The translations under genes were made by a program, and so were the position numbers. The notes under the pieces were generated by a model that was given only the letters and a program-made list of their open reading frames with translations, had not been told where the DNA came from and made no database searches. Of a DNA stretch of 64,000 bases, positions 1 through 9,093 are shown piece by piece. The DNA is taken from the NCBI GenBank assembly GCA_964525045.1, contig CAZGFD010000004.1, forward strand, positions 152,821-216,820. Reading direction: 5' to 3'. This DNA comes from G020348185 sp964525045 (GTDB lineage: Bacteria > Nitrospirota > Nitrospiria > Nitrospirales > UBA8639). Each line of letters starts with the position of its first letter. Position 1 is the stretch's first letter.

Positions 1-1155
1 CACCAAGGAATCATAATAGGGTTGTACGATCCCACCGGACTCCATGGCCGAATCAACTCGAATCCCCGGACCGCCGGGAGGATGAAATTTCGTCACAGTC
101 CCCGGACTTGGAGTAAACCGATCGGGACATTCCGCATTCACCCGGCACTCAATCGCATGCCCCGTGAGCCGGATATCCCGCTGCCGATAGGGAAGGCGAA
201 GCCCTGCAGCCATGCGAATTTGCTCTTTGACCAGATCGATGCCGGTGACCACCTCCGTAATGGGATGCTCGACCTGGATTCTGGTATTGACTTCCATAAA
301 ATAAAATTTCCCATCCCGATCCAACAGGAATTCCACCGTGCCGGCGTTTCGATAGTGCACTGACTTCATCACCTCAACTGCCACTCGTCCCATCTCTTGA
401 CGCAACGAGTCATTCAACGCCGGGGATGGAGATTCTTCCACCAGTTTTTGATATCGTCGCTGTACCGAACAATCCCGCTCATTCAGATGCACGACTCGCC
501 CGTAGGAATCCGCCATGACCTGAAATTCAATATGGCGAGGATCCTGAAAATATCTTTCGAAATACACTCCAGCATGACCAAACGAAGACTCAGCTTCAGA
601 TTGGGCGGCTTGGACCGCTGGTGTCAGATCTTCCTCCCTTCCAACCACCCGCATGCCTCGTCCCCCTCCCCCGGCCGAGGCTTTCACAATGATCGGATAT
701 CCTATATTTCGAGCGACTATTTTATAATCCTCTTCATCCTGAATTTCACCCTCACTCCCCGGAAGAACAGGAATGCCTTTCTGCATCATTTGGGCCCTGG
801 CCTTCGATTTATCCCCTAACAAGGTAATATGTTCCGACAGCGGTCCAATAAAGGTCACCCCGATCGATTCACACACCTCGGCAAAGTGCCCATTTTCCGC
901 GAGGAACCCATATCCCGGATGAATGGCATCCACCCCGGTAATTTCTGCCGCACTTAAGACATTGGGGACATTTCGGTAGCTCAGAGCCCCTTCGGCCGGC
1001 CCCACACAGATATGTTCATCGGCATAGCGCACATGCAGAGATTGAGCATCGGGTTCCGAATAGATGGCCACGGTTTTAATGCCGAGTTCCTTACAGGCCC
1101 GGATTATTCGAATCGCAATCTCTCCGCGATTGGCTACAAGAACTTTTCTAAACAC
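1..1155 (-). CDS. accC: Biotin carboxylase subunit of acetyl-CoA carboxylase (3' end outside window)
   Basis: The ATP-dependent enzyme carboxylates biotin on AccB, the first half-reaction of acetyl-CoA carboxylase and hence of fatty acid synthesis, in the cytoplasm. The minus-strand frame is open for 385 codons from a GTG at 1155 to the window edge. It reads VLVANRGEIAIRI at the N-terminus, a glycine-rich ATP-grasp loop (KASAGGGGRGM), EVNTRIQVEHPITE near the active site, and PYYDSLV at the edge. A purine-rich GAGGAG lies about 10 bases before the GTG, and no in-frame ATG fits. About 60 to 70 C-terminal residues should lie outside the window. accB lies upstream in the same direction after a gap of about 230 bases; accA is 35 kb away at 35666. 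Confidence 0.95.
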   Translation of the reverse strand, partial: MFRKVLVANRGEIAIRIIRACKELGIKTVAIYSEPDAQSLHVRYADEHICVGPAEGALSYRNVPNVLSAAEITGVDAIHPGYGFLAENGHFAEVCESIGVTFIGPLSEHITLLGDKSKARAQMMQKGIPVLPGSEGEIQDEEDYKIVARNIGYPIIVKASAGGGGRGMRVVGREEDLTPAVQAAQSEAESSFGHAGVYFERYFQDPRHIEFQVMADSYGRVVHLNERDCSVQRRYQKLVEESPSPALNDSLRQEMGRVAVEVMKSVHYRNAGTVEFLLDRDGKFYFMEVNTRIQVEHPITEVVTGIDLVKEQIRMAAGLRLPYRQRDIRLTGHAIECRVNAECPDRFTPSPGTVTKFHPPGGPGIRVDSAMESGGIVQPYYDSLV

Positions 1156-1388
1156 CCGATCGCATCTCCTCGAGAAAATCCCTAGCAAACATGAACCAAT
1201 ATAAGGTCAAGAAGTTCCCTCATATCTTATCAAAGAGTTGACAAATTCAGACATCAGTGTAGGTTTGGTTGCCAGATCACGTTTCCCCCTCTACGGTCAA
1301 CCTGCCCATATTGACCCCAAGCTCTTCCATCATGAAGAGACGGAGATGCAACGTGTCACGGTCATCAGTCTCCCAGGGTCAAGACTAT

Positions 1389-1859
1389 TTACGTTTCCGA
1401 TTTGGGATCAATAAGAAACAACGGCTGCCCATATTCAACGGGCGTCGTACTTTCCACAAGGATTTTGACGACCCGGCCATCCGTTTCTGACTCAATTTCA
1501 TTCATGAGTTTCATGGCTTCAACAATACAAAGAACCTGCCCCTTTTTGACGGCATCACCTTCCTCCACATAGGCATCAGCATCCGGAGAAGGTGAGCGAT
1601 AGAAGGTTCCCACTATGGGGGAGGTTACCGTAAGGAAGCGGGCTTGCTCAGGAGTGATCTCCTGGTGGAGAGGTTCGGGGAGCGGAGATTGATCCTGGGA
1701 GGATGGGGGGACACTTGGGGAAGCCGGTGGGAGTGCCGGTGAGTGATCTCGCCTCACCCTGATCCGTACTCCCTTCTTTTCAAATTCCAGTTCGTTCAGT
1801 TGAAGTTTGGAGAGAAGGTCGACTAATTCTTCAATCTCTCGTCGCTGGTCATCATGCAT
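1389..1859 (-). CDS. accB: Biotin carboxyl carrier protein of acetyl-CoA carboxylase
   Basis: This 156-residue protein carries the covalently bound biotin that shuttles CO2 between the biotin carboxylase (AccC, next gene) and the carboxyltransferase. The N-terminal 35 residues form a charged helix, residues 40-70 are a proline/serine-rich linker, and residues 76-156 are the biotinyl domain. The biotin acceptor is Lys117 in EAMKLMNEIE. The length is normal for the family. It sits between efp and accC on the same strand, a common arrangement. Confidence 0.96.
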   Translation of the reverse strand: MHDDQRREIEELVDLLSKLQLNELEFEKKGVRIRVRRDHSPALPPASPSVPPSSQDQSPLPEPLHQEITPEQARFLTVTSPIVGTFYRSPSPDADAYVEEGDAVKKGQVLCIVEAMKLMNEIESETDGRVVKILVESTTPVEYGQPLFLIDPKSET

Positions 1860-1945
1860 GAGTTATGGCAACCCGTTTAAAACACAAAGAAGCCCGTTTG
1901 GGACTCAAGCCTTTGGAATGTCGCACCTGACTTCCAAGGCTAAGT

Positions 1946-2506
1946 TTATCGAACCCGTTCGACATATTCCCTGCTTCGAGTATCCACTTTAATGATTTCT
2001 CCGGCTTCAAGGTATAGCGGCACCTTAATCACTGCCCCGGTTTCGACGACCGCCGGTTTATTGCCTCCCGATGCCGTATCTCCTCGAACCCCAGGGTCGG
2101 TTTCAACCACCTTCAGCTCTAAAAAGATCGGGAGTTCCATAGAAATAGGCTGCCCGTGGTAGACCAGGATTTTGGCCACGGTATTTTCCTTGAGCAGGTC
2201 GGTATTGCTACCTAGCTGGCTTTTCGTATAGGTAAATTGTTCATAGCTTTCGGTATCCATAAATGTATAATCGTCTCCACCGCTGTACAAAAACTGCATA
2301 TCCCGTTCTTCGAGATTGGGTTCATCGAATTTTTCTCCAGACCGAAAGGTCCGATCAATGACACTTCCCGTTCGATAGCCCTTCAATTTGGTTCGGACAA
2401 ATGCTCCACCCTTTCCAGGCTTGACATGTTGAAATTCCACGATGTAATAGGGCTCTCCCTCAATTTCCAATCTGCTCCCATTCCGAAACTCTGATGTTGA
2501 AATCAC
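1946..2506 (-). CDS. efp: Elongation factor P
   Basis: EF-P binds ribosomes stalled at polyproline and stimulates peptide bond formation. The 186-residue length and three-domain beta-barrel layout are normal. Domain I carries Lys32 in KPGKGGAF, at the tip that is modified by beta-lysylation or other chemistry in several bacteria; no modification enzyme is visible in this window. The C-terminus ends with the conserved DTRSREYVERV. The gene lies between aroQ and accB on the same strand, and the aroQ-efp-accB-accC order is typical of many bacteria. Confidence 0.96.
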   Translation of the reverse strand: MISTSEFRNGSRLEIEGEPYYIVEFQHVKPGKGGAFVRTKLKGYRTGSVIDRTFRSGEKFDEPNLEERDMQFLYSGGDDYTFMDTESYEQFTYTKSQLGSNTDLLKENTVAKILVYHGQPISMELPIFLELKVVETDPGVRGDTASGGNKPAVVETGAVIKVPLYLEAGEIIKVDTRSREYVERVR

Positions 2507-2543
2507 GATTTTCTGACTCCTGTATCGACATTGCTGGTTTTAT

Positions 2544-2996
2544 TTATTCAGTGGTTCTTGTCCTACTCAAAAATTCCATGAGGGCCTGAATCCCGAGCTG
2601 ATAGCTGGTCATCCCGAAACCGGAGATTTGCCCAAGAGCAATCGGCGCGATGAAGGATCTCCGGCGAAATGGTTCTCGCCGATGAATATTTGAAAGATGA
2701 ACTTCAACGGTTGGAAGGTCCACCGCCACGATGGCATCTCGAAGGGCCACGCTGGTATGCGTATATGCAGCGGGATTGATGACCAATCCATCAAAGTTAT
2801 CCTTGGCTTCCTGGATCCACGTGACTAATTCTCCCTCATGATTAGACTGCCTGGCTTCGACATGAATCCCTTCCCTTCTCGCCAATTGACCAATGGCCAT
2901 ATTGATCCCGTCCAGAGAAGTATTCCCATAAATCGACTGCTCTCGGGATCCCAGTAAATTTAAATTTGGCCCATGCAAAACAAGAATACGAATCAT
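2544..2996 (-). CDS. aroQ: Type II 3-dehydroquinate dehydratase
   Basis: It catalyses the third step of the shikimate pathway, 3-dehydroquinate to 3-dehydroshikimate, as a dodecamer. The 150 residues contain the family opening LVLHGPNLNLLG, the catalytic Tyr23 in YGNTSLDG, the NPAAYTHTSVA substrate loop around residues 74-84, and His100 in EVHLSN. The length is standard. It is the first of four co-directional minus-strand genes that run into accC, with efp 38 bases downstream. Confidence 0.96.
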   Translation of the reverse strand: MIRILVLHGPNLNLLGSREQSIYGNTSLDGINMAIGQLARREGIHVEARQSNHEGELVTWIQEAKDNFDGLVINPAAYTHTSVALRDAIVAVDLPTVEVHLSNIHRREPFRRRSFIAPIALGQISGFGMTSYQLGIQALMEFLSRTRTTE

Positions 2997-3140
2997 CGGG
3001 TCTGGTTGTGAAAAGGCGTGGAAAGAAGGGAATAGTTACAAGGAACCCGGACTCCCAGGCTGTAGCAAAAGGATCTCGGCAAGAACGAAGATGATTCTAT
3101 CAGGCATTGCTTAATGGGTCAAACGGGGGGAATAAAACTC

Positions 3141-3168
3141 GGTTTCGGGTTTCGGGTTTTGGGTTTCG
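3141..3168. repeat. Heptad repeat, four units of GGTTTCG
   Basis: Four consecutive 7-base units (three GGTTTCG, one GGTTTTG) lie in the gap between aroQ and the nuclease gene. The same heptad, in either orientation, recurs in at least ten other places in this window. Confidence 0.75.
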
Positions 3169-3264
3169 GACAAGAAAACTTTAACCCGGAAGCCGGACAT
3201 TGTAAATTGGGGCTTTTGGGCACCCTCTGATTAGGGATGCTGTATTTTAGGTTTTTACCCCGAA

Positions 3265-4830
3265 TCAGTTGGGAGATGAGGGACTTTGGAATTGTTCCAG
3301 ACTGGAGGCTTTTTCTAGCAGGATTCGGCGTAACTCCAACATTCCTTGGGTATCCCGCGCACAGTAATCGTGCAGGTCCTGCGACAAGCGAAGGCGTTCC
3401 ACAAGGTCAGATTCCTCAAAAATCATTTTCCGATAAATCACCGAGGCCAAGGCCCCATGGCGAATTTCCAGATCATCATAGGCCAGGTGTGGTGCCAACG
3501 CCGGCAGTACTGATTTAATTGAAAAAGACCCTTGAAATCCGGGATGATAATAATAATTCTGGATAATAAACAGCAGATCCCATAAGCGATTAATCACACG
3601 GGAAAAGTCGGGTTTCAGGGACGGAAAGACATTTCCTAACACACCAAGAAGATGCCGCTCATAGTCCGAATACACGCAAATGCTTCCCTCCTTCCCGAGT
3701 GAGTCTAGCACCCCCCGGGCCACTTCCGCCCGAGGATCTCTGTCGTCCTGACATAAGTAGGTTTCATGACGGACAGTACCATCCTCGTATTCGATATGAT
3801 TTGACCATTGAATGGGAATTGGACCGTACGGTCGGGTATTGGAATAGACAGGAATGGCCGGCATATAGGTCTCGAAATCCAAGTGATGGACCGGGTATGT
3901 CACCGATCGCAGGATCGAAAGAAGCTCTGAGGAGATCCATTCTACATTATCTTTAATGCGTTGCTGCAGGACCGTCAGGTGAATATCCGTAGGGATTTCA
4001 TCAATCGTTTGGATCCCTCGGGCCGTCAATTCGGTAAAGTTTTGATTTCGACCAGGCAAATGAAAGATCCATCTTGAGGGTTTATCCTTCGTGCAGTGGT
4101 CCCAGAAAGGGCATTCATAGGGAGTATGACAATGCCCGCTCGGCTCAATGTCCGGAGGCAGGGGCTCATCTAAGGCTTGACGCATCACCTCTAACTTTCC
4201 ATTAACCTGAGATTGACGATCTCGAACGGTATCTGTGATATCGGCCATGGTAAATAACTGATTAAGGTCCAACTCCCCACCCTGGTAGAGATAACGGGTA
4301 TTAAGATGCATGAGGCAGGATTCGGCAATAGAAAGGCCTTGACCCACGAGTACAAAAGTTTGAATCGTGACGTCATGTAGATGAATCCGCTTGACCTTGG
4401 ATGTGGCTTTAACCTCAATCAGGCGCCACGTATCTTCCGTCAACCGTTGGAGGACGTCGACACGCACGAGGGTATCCCGATAGATAAAGGCCCCCTCAAA
4501 TATGGCTGGCACGGCTGGATCTTGAATTAACTCTGCGGTTCGTTGTACCGCTGCTCGTGTCTGGCGATGGGTTTCTTTCACAAGGATTCCGCCGGGAAAC
4601 CGGCAACGAGCCAAGGCTCCGACATCCGTTCCCATCTCAAACAGCGCTTGTCGGTCCGGATCCGCTGGTGTGGCTAATTCGGAGGCATGAATTTCTAAAT
4701 ACAGCCTTTTCAGACATTGTAATCCCGAAAGATAACGGCTTTTGGACAAACGAACCCGCGGACGGGCACCGGAAGTGAAGGTATCACGTGCGGATGTCGA
4801 AGAAGGTTCCATAGAATGGTGATCCATCAT
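3265..4830 (-). CDS. DUF2779-type protein with Fe-S PD-(D/E)XK nuclease and DnaQ-like exonuclease domains
   Basis: The frame extends from a TTG at 4899; the ATG at 4830 is preferred although neither has a clear Shine-Dalgarno site. Counting from the TTG, Cys62 plus Cys257, Cys263 and Cys269 form the one-plus-three cysteine pattern of Cas4/AddB-type 4Fe-4S nucleases. Between them lie Asp148 (RVDVL) and Glu162-x-Lys164 (EVKA), as in RecB-family nucleases. The C-terminal half starts with HLDFET (Asp341, Glu343) and continues with further Asp-containing motifs (YSDYER, LWDLL, YCARDT) that resemble the DEDD set of RNase H-fold 3'-5' exonucleases. Domain assignment is by motif only. No CRISPR array or repair operon is adjacent, so the role in DNA or RNA processing is unknown. 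Confidence 0.8.
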   Translation of the reverse strand: MMDHHSMEPSSTSARDTFTSGARPRVRLSKSRYLSGLQCLKRLYLEIHASELATPADPDRQALFEMGTDVGALARCRFPGGILVKETHRQTRAAVQRTAELIQDPAVPAIFEGAFIYRDTLVRVDVLQRLTEDTWRLIEVKATSKVKRIHLHDVTIQTFVLVGQGLSIAESCLMHLNTRYLYQGGELDLNQLFTMADITDTVRDRQSQVNGKLEVMRQALDEPLPPDIEPSGHCHTPYECPFWDHCTKDKPSRWIFHLPGRNQNFTELTARGIQTIDEIPTDIHLTVLQQRIKDNVEWISSELLSILRSVTYPVHHLDFETYMPAIPVYSNTRPYGPIPIQWSNHIEYEDGTVRHETYLCQDDRDPRAEVARGVLDSLGKEGSICVYSDYERHLLGVLGNVFPSLKPDFSRVINRLWDLLFIIQNYYYHPGFQGSFSIKSVLPALAPHLAYDDLEIRHGALASVIYRKMIFEESDLVERLRLSQDLHDYCARDTQGMLELRRILLEKASSLEQFQSPSSPN

Positions 4831-4938
4831 GATTAAGAAATGCTGGGCTTTCCTCTCATTTCCCGTCGGCAAGTCCCTTGAATATTTGTCACTTCTCAAA
4901 CTCTGTGGTAAGACACTGTACTGAGATTGGGTCTCTTC

Positions 4939-5466
4939 ATGCCTATCGATATCGAAATTAAATCATTCTCAAATTCGGAGCACCCATCAGATCCTCAAGA
5001 ACGGCAACGTGAGGAGCTCCGCGCGATCGCCGACATGATTGCGAAGCTATTAGATTCTGCCTTTGTTCTTCCCGGAACTTCAATTCGTGTTGGGCTGGAT
5101 CCTCTCCTGGGTCTCATCCCTGGCATCGGAGATGTCATTTCCAACCTCATTGGATCTTCACTGCTTTTTTTGGCCACTCGCCTGGGTGTGCCTCGAATTG
5201 TCATATTCCGAATGGCACTCAACATTTTCATCAATATGGCCTTGGGGATCATTCCAGGAATTGGGGATCTCTTTTCATTCTGGTTTAAGAGCAATATCCG
5301 AAACTCCTCTCTCCTTCAGCGCTATTGCCACGCCCATCCTCCCCGCTCCACCTTTGCCGATTGGGTGTACGTCATCGGCCTCATTATTGGAATGATCACT
5401 CTTCTCCTTGGTGTGGTGATGGCCCTTCTGTGGGTCATTGCCAAACTCTGGCAAATGGTAATGTGA
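4939..5466 (+). CDS. DUF4112 family membrane protein
   Basis: A 175-residue protein with two copies of a glycine-rich hydrophobic hairpin (LIPGIGD at about residues 61 and 102, counted from the ATG at 4939) and a third membrane segment near the C-terminus (VYVIGLIIGMITLLLGVV). This is the hallmark of DUF4112, whose function is unknown. The frame begins at TTG 4927; the ATG four codons later is the more usual start. It is divergent from the nuclease gene and convergent with hemW. Confidence 0.82.
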   Translation: MPIDIEIKSFSNSEHPSDPQERQREELRAIADMIAKLLDSAFVLPGTSIRVGLDPLLGLIPGIGDVISNLIGSSLLFLATRLGVPRIVIFRMALNIFINMALGIIPGIGDLFSFWFKSNIRNSSLLQRYCHAHPPRSTFADWVYVIGLIIGMITLLLGVVMALLWVIAKLWQMVM

Positions 5467-5506
5467 ATCTGTGAATCTCAATACGACTATTCTTCACTCT
5501 CAAGCT

Positions 5507-6700
5507 TCACAACAACTGGACCGCCACGGAATCGGCAAAGCGACGGCCGTAAGGGGTGAGCCGGAGAATCCTTTCTTCATGACAGAGAAGTCCTTCCTCG
5601 ATCAATTGTTGGACGACTCCCCTCCACTGGTCATCACCGGCCACCTGTTCCAAACCCTGAATATCAAGCCCTTTCACCAATCGTAATCCGAACACCACTC
5701 GTTCCCGTTCGGTTTGTTTTTTTGACATGACCTCAACAGAAGCGAGTGGGAGTTCCTGATCGCTCAGGCGCCGGCCATACTCCGATAAGTTATCCACATT
5801 TCCGAATCGAACCGTTCCGATCCGGGATTGGGCGCTTGGGCCCAGCCCCAAATAATCTTGGCCAGTCCAGTATCGAAGATTATGCCGACATTCGTACCCA
5901 AATTGACAATAATTAGAAACCTCATATTGGTGGTATCCCGCATCTCTTAAAGCAGAAGCCGCATTCTGGCACATTACATTTTCTACATCGGGATCTCCAA
6001 CATGAATTTCCCCTTGGCGTTGAGCATGATGAAATCGGGTTCCCTCTTCTACCGTCAGCGCGTAGCAGGACACATGAGTGGGATTCAGGGCGATGACTTC
6101 CTTTAAAGAATGTTGCCAACTTTCCGGGGATTGCTCGGGAAGTCCATACATGAGATCGAGACTGACATTCTGGAATCCAGCCTGTCGAGCTTGTTCAAGA
6201 GCTGTCCTGCTCGCAAGGATGTTTCCCGACCGGCCTAAATGCACCCAAACGGATTCGTCAAACGATTGGGCGCCTATACTGAGCCGATTGACCCCCGCGT
6301 TTCGTAACTCTTGGAGGACCGGCAGCGACATGGTATCCGGAGAAGCCTCAACCGATATCTCAACTTGAGGTGACAGGGCAAAGTTCTGACTGACCACTTC
6401 GAGAATGCTGATAAGCTGTTGCGCATTTAAGGAGGTCGGTGTGCCGCCTCCCAAATATACTGTGGACACGGGAACGATTCCCAACTCCTTTCGCCACAAC
6501 TTCATTTCCCGCTCCAAAGCAAGGAGAAAAACGCGAACCAGTTCCTCCCGGTGAACCATTAAATAAAAAGCACAAAAATGGCAACGCTTCCGACAGAACG
6601 GGACATGAATATAGAGACCAAGATCCGTGAAATCCTGTCCGGCCCGTAAATTGTGAAAAAGGTGGTTGTTAGGGGAGACGCTTGCGCTCAAGCTCATCAT
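5507..6700 (-). CDS. hemW: HemW-like radical SAM protein (coproporphyrinogen oxidase-related)
   Basis: HemW proteins are radical SAM enzymes related to HemN that bind heme and are implicated in heme trafficking. Near the N-terminus GLYIHVPFCRKRCHFCAFY supplies the CxxxCxxC cysteines of the 4Fe-4S cluster. GGGTPTSL, the SAM-binding GAQSFDE and the C-terminal wHTH region (ERERVVFGLRL) follow in order. Length is about 397 residues, as expected. The frame is open from GTG 6712, and ATG 6700 is taken as start. Either way it overlaps the 3' end of the flavin reductase gene by 30-44 bases, suggesting coupled translation. Confidence 0.88.
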   Translation of the reverse strand: MMSLSASVSPNNHLFHNLRAGQDFTDLGLYIHVPFCRKRCHFCAFYLMVHREELVRVFLLALEREMKLWRKELGIVPVSTVYLGGGTPTSLNAQQLISILEVVSQNFALSPQVEISVEASPDTMSLPVLQELRNAGVNRLSIGAQSFDESVWVHLGRSGNILASRTALEQARQAGFQNVSLDLMYGLPEQSPESWQHSLKEVIALNPTHVSCYALTVEEGTRFHHAQRQGEIHVGDPDVENVMCQNAASALRDAGYHQYEVSNYCQFGYECRHNLRYWTGQDYLGLGPSAQSRIGTVRFGNVDNLSEYGRRLSDQELPLASVEVMSKKQTERERVVFGLRLVKGLDIQGLEQVAGDDQWRGVVQQLIEEGLLCHEERILRLTPYGRRFADSVAVQLL

Positions 6701-7403
6701 AATATTCTTCACGATAAAGGGGGCAGTGGCCCTTTTGACGAACGATGTCCGTCACCTCTATCACCATTCTTTTATTCCCACAGACATACACCGCTAGATC
6801 ATCGACTACAGAGAGATTTTCAACTAATTGCGTCACTCTTCCCTTTGCCCCACTCCAGTTCTTTTGCGCACGTGATAAGACGATGTGATAGGAAAAGTTG
6901 GAATGTTGTCGGGCCAGGGCATCGAGTTCTTGTTGATAATAAATATCTTTCTCACTCCGAAGTCCCCAAAAAAGAGTGACGGTTTTGGTGATTGGCTGTT
7001 CAAACAGAGAAAAGAGCATCGAACGGAAAGGGGCAATACCAGTCCCTGTGGCAACAAAAAGAATATTACGGGGTCCATCATCATGAAGACAAAAATTACC
7101 TTTCGGGCCTCCAAACGAAATGGTCTCACCCGTTTTTTTCGTAAAAAGGTAATTGGGCCCTATGCCTTGCTCCGATGCACTCAGTAACAACAGAAGCGTT
7201 CTGGGCTGACTCGGAGGGGAGGCCAGAGAATAATACCGAATAGCCGGTTTGGAGCCACGGGCCGTGGGGACTTCAAAAGAAAGGGATTGTCCTGGAGAGA
7301 AGGCCAACTCTGATGGCTCAAGGAGACGAAGCGTGAGTTCTCGAACATCAGAAGTGAGGTTGCGGATCCCATCGATAATTGCCAGCCCCTGACCGATTTG
7401 CAT
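6669..7403 (-). CDS. FAD-dependent ferredoxin/flavodoxin-NADP reductase-like oxidoreductase
   Basis: The 244 residues form a two-domain ferredoxin-reductase fold. RYYSLAS (about residue 56) binds FAD, a GPKGNF loop follows, and GTGIAPFRSM (about residue 119) is the nicotinamide-nucleotide phosphate loop. VYVCGNKRM near residue 206 is the usual NAD(P)-side motif. There is no 2Fe-2S domain, so it needs a separate electron acceptor or donor. It overlaps the start of hemW on the same strand. The natural partner cannot be told from sequence. Confidence 0.85.
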   Translation of the reverse strand: MQIGQGLAIIDGIRNLTSDVRELTLRLLEPSELAFSPGQSLSFEVPTARGSKPAIRYYSLASPPSQPRTLLLLLSASEQGIGPNYLFTKKTGETISFGGPKGNFCLHDDGPRNILFVATGTGIAPFRSMLFSLFEQPITKTVTLFWGLRSEKDIYYQQELDALARQHSNFSYHIVLSRAQKNWSGAKGRVTQLVENLSVVDDLAVYVCGNKRMVIEVTDIVRQKGHCPLYREEYYDELERKRLP

Positions 7404-7569
7404 GAGGCAGAATGTAGTGGATTGAAAGGCATTCTGACAACCTCCGCCTATGGCTGGGGGCTCCGGGCTCTCCTCTCCTCACCATGGATTTGCGAGAACC
7501 ATCACTGGCCCTGTAATATTTTCTCTTCTACTTGAAATTCTTACTCTACCCGAAGGCTGGAGGAAACCC

Positions 7570-7965
7570 ATGAATCCCAAAATTCAGAAAACCGATGAGG
7601 AATGGAAGCAACAGCTTTCACCCGAACAATACCAGGTCACTCGGCAGGGAGGAACGGAGCGGGCATTTTCGGGACAATACTACGATCACAAGGCCAAAGG
7701 GACCTATCATTGTATTTGTTGCCAAACTCCCCTTTTTCGCTCAACAGAAAAATTTAACTCGGGGACCGGTTGGCCCAGTTTCACATCCCCTGTCGATCAG
7801 GAGGCCATCGAAAACCGTGAAGATCAAAGTTATGGTATGGTCCGGAACGAGGTCACCTGCTCAAAATGCGGGGCTCACTTGGGCCATGTGTTCGATGATG
7901 GACCCTTACCCACCGGTCAGCGATATTGCATCAATTCGGCTTCGCTTCATTTCAATGACGAGTGA
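7570..7965 (+). CDS. msrB: Peptide-methionine (R)-S-oxide reductase
   Basis: MsrB reduces methionine-R-sulfoxide in proteins. The frame is open further upstream, but ATG 7570 follows GGAGGAAACCC at good spacing and gives 131 residues, the normal size. Two CxxC pairs (CICC and CSKC) form the structural zinc site. The GTGWPSF substrate loop and the catalytic Cys in RYCINSASL near the C-terminus are present. It stands alone on the plus strand, and a heptad repeat starts 12 bases after the stop codon. Confidence 0.95.
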   Translation: MNPKIQKTDEEWKQQLSPEQYQVTRQGGTERAFSGQYYDHKAKGTYHCICCQTPLFRSTEKFNSGTGWPSFTSPVDQEAIENREDQSYGMVRNEVTCSKCGAHLGHVFDDGPLPTGQRYCINSASLHFNDE

Positions 7966-7977
7966 ATACTAAAAATC

Positions 7978-8005
7978 GTTTCGGGTTTCGAGTTCCGCGT
8001 TTCGG
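7978..8005. repeat. Heptad repeat, four units of GTTTCGG type
   Basis: GTTTCGG, GTTTCGA, GTTCCGC and GTTTCGG follow each other with period 7, just after msrB. The stretch AATCGTTTCGGGTTTCGAGT is repeated exactly at 23192, also just after a plus-strand gene. Confidence 0.75.
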
Positions 8006-8051
8006 GGCACAAAAAGGACAACTCCCCAACCAGCATGAAACTTAGCTGGTC

Positions 8052-8084
8052 TTAAAAAAAAGCCCCGTCATTCAGACGAGGCCT
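8052..8084 (-). terminator. Rho-independent terminator of erpA
   Basis: On the minus strand the stem GGCCTCGTC and GACGGGGC (one G-U pair) closes a TGAAT loop and is followed by eight T. The plus strand also has a short T run, so it may act weakly on msrB. Confidence 0.85.
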
Positions 8085-8132
8085 TTTCATTAACCTACAG
8101 GTGATTGTTAAATCTAGGCCAACACCCAGATC

Positions 8133-8453
8133 TTAGACGGCAAAGGAACTTCCGCACCCACAGGTTTTCTTCGCATTGGGATTTTTCACCGCAAACCCCG
8201 ATCCTTGGAGGCTGTCGACGTAATCAATTTCCGCACCGCTCAGCAAAGGAGCGCTTTGAGAATCGAGAATGACTTTTATATTATCTTTTTCGATCACCGT
8301 ATCATCATCGCTCAATTTGGACTCGAATGCCATGCCGTATTGATATCCGCTACATCCTCCGCCTTTGACATACACACGTAGCCCAAGGGTATTTTCCTCT
8401 TCTTTCGCCAGTTCCTGAATTTTTCCTGCCGCGATATTTGTTATGGTCACCAT
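8133..8453 (-). CDS. erpA: A-type iron-sulfur cluster carrier (ErpA/IscA family)
   Basis: It accepts Fe-S clusters from the assembly machinery and passes them to apoproteins. Counted from the ATG at 8453, the 106 residues include Cys34 in GGGCSGYQYG and Cys98/Cys100 in TCGCGSSF, the three ligands of the family; the NPNAKKTCGCG ending is closest to ErpA. The frame is open upstream, but GAGAGG nine bases before ATG 8453 supports this start. It is a single gene with its own terminator. Confidence 0.93.
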   Translation of the reverse strand: MVTITNIAAGKIQELAKEEENTLGLRVYVKGGGCSGYQYGMAFESKLSDDDTVIEKDNIKVILDSQSAPLLSGAEIDYVDSLQGSGFAVKNPNAKKTCGCGSSFAV

Positions 8454-8507
8454 GAGTTTTTTCCTCTCAAGGCAATAACGGCCCACTAATTGATCCTTTA
8501 CTCTTCT

Positions 8508-8551
8508 TGAAAAATCAAAGGCAGGATATGAGTCACGCTACACATCCTGCC
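8508..8551 (-). terminator. Rho-independent terminator of hsp20
   Basis: The perfect 8-bp stem GGCAGGAT/ATCCTGCC (8520-8551) is followed on the minus strand by TTTGATTTTT. It lies 27 bases past the hsp20 stop codon. Confidence 0.8.
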
Positions 8552-8577
8552 CTTGAAACCTTTACACCGCAAACCGC

Positions 8578-9018
8578 TTACTTGGCTTCGATCTCAATCG
8601 TGCGAGGTTTTGCCTTTTCATGTTTCGGCACGGTGACGGTCAGGATTCCCCGCTCATACGTCGCTTTCAACTGTTCCGGGTTCACGTAAGAGGGTAGGAC
8701 AAAGGTTCTTGAAAAGGCGCCATATCGGACCTCCTGCACATGATAACCATCTTTGTCCTTTGTGGTGTCAGCTTTTCGCTCACCTCGAATCTCTAAAGTA
8801 TAATCGTTCACTGAGAGATGCACATCCTTCTTATCAATTCCCGGTAATTGGACGTCAATAGCTAATTTTTCGTCATCCTCATGCACATTCACTGCCGGTT
8901 TCCAGGCAACGGCTTCACCATTCCGGTCATCCCAGAACGGTTTCAGTGAAAAGGGACGACGGAAAAACTCATCAAAGCTTTTATCGATTTCTGTATAGGG
9001 ATTCCATTTTACCAACAT
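8578..9018 (-). CDS. Small heat shock protein, Hsp20/alpha-crystallin family
   Basis: An ATP-independent holdase of 146 residues. Residues 45-140 form the alpha-crystallin domain, with AIDVQLPGIDKKDV and the family signature ERGILTVTVPK (Gly-x-Leu) near the C-terminus; a short IEIE tail carries the I-x-I assembly motif. AAAAGGAGG lies just before the ATG. No CIRCE element is visible upstream; a sigma-70-type promoter is proposed at 9094-9121. Confidence 0.95.
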   Translation of the reverse strand: MLVKWNPYTEIDKSFDEFFRRPFSLKPFWDDRNGEAVAWKPAVNVHEDDEKLAIDVQLPGIDKKDVHLSVNDYTLEIRGERKADTTKDKDGYHVQEVRYGAFSRTFVLPSYVNPEQLKATYERGILTVTVPKHEKAKPRTIEIEAK

Positions 9019-9093
9019 AACGACCTCCTTTTATCCTTTTTATCGGGTTGTGGGTGTTGATTGTACCAGCTGGGTTTCGTATCCATGTAGCTT

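Noticed and set aside
22..819. Plus-strand frames at the left edge
   Set aside because: They lie opposite accC, whose frame is continuous and recognisable.
3141..3168. CRISPR array
   Set aside because: The repeats are 7 bases with no spacers, and no cas genes are present.
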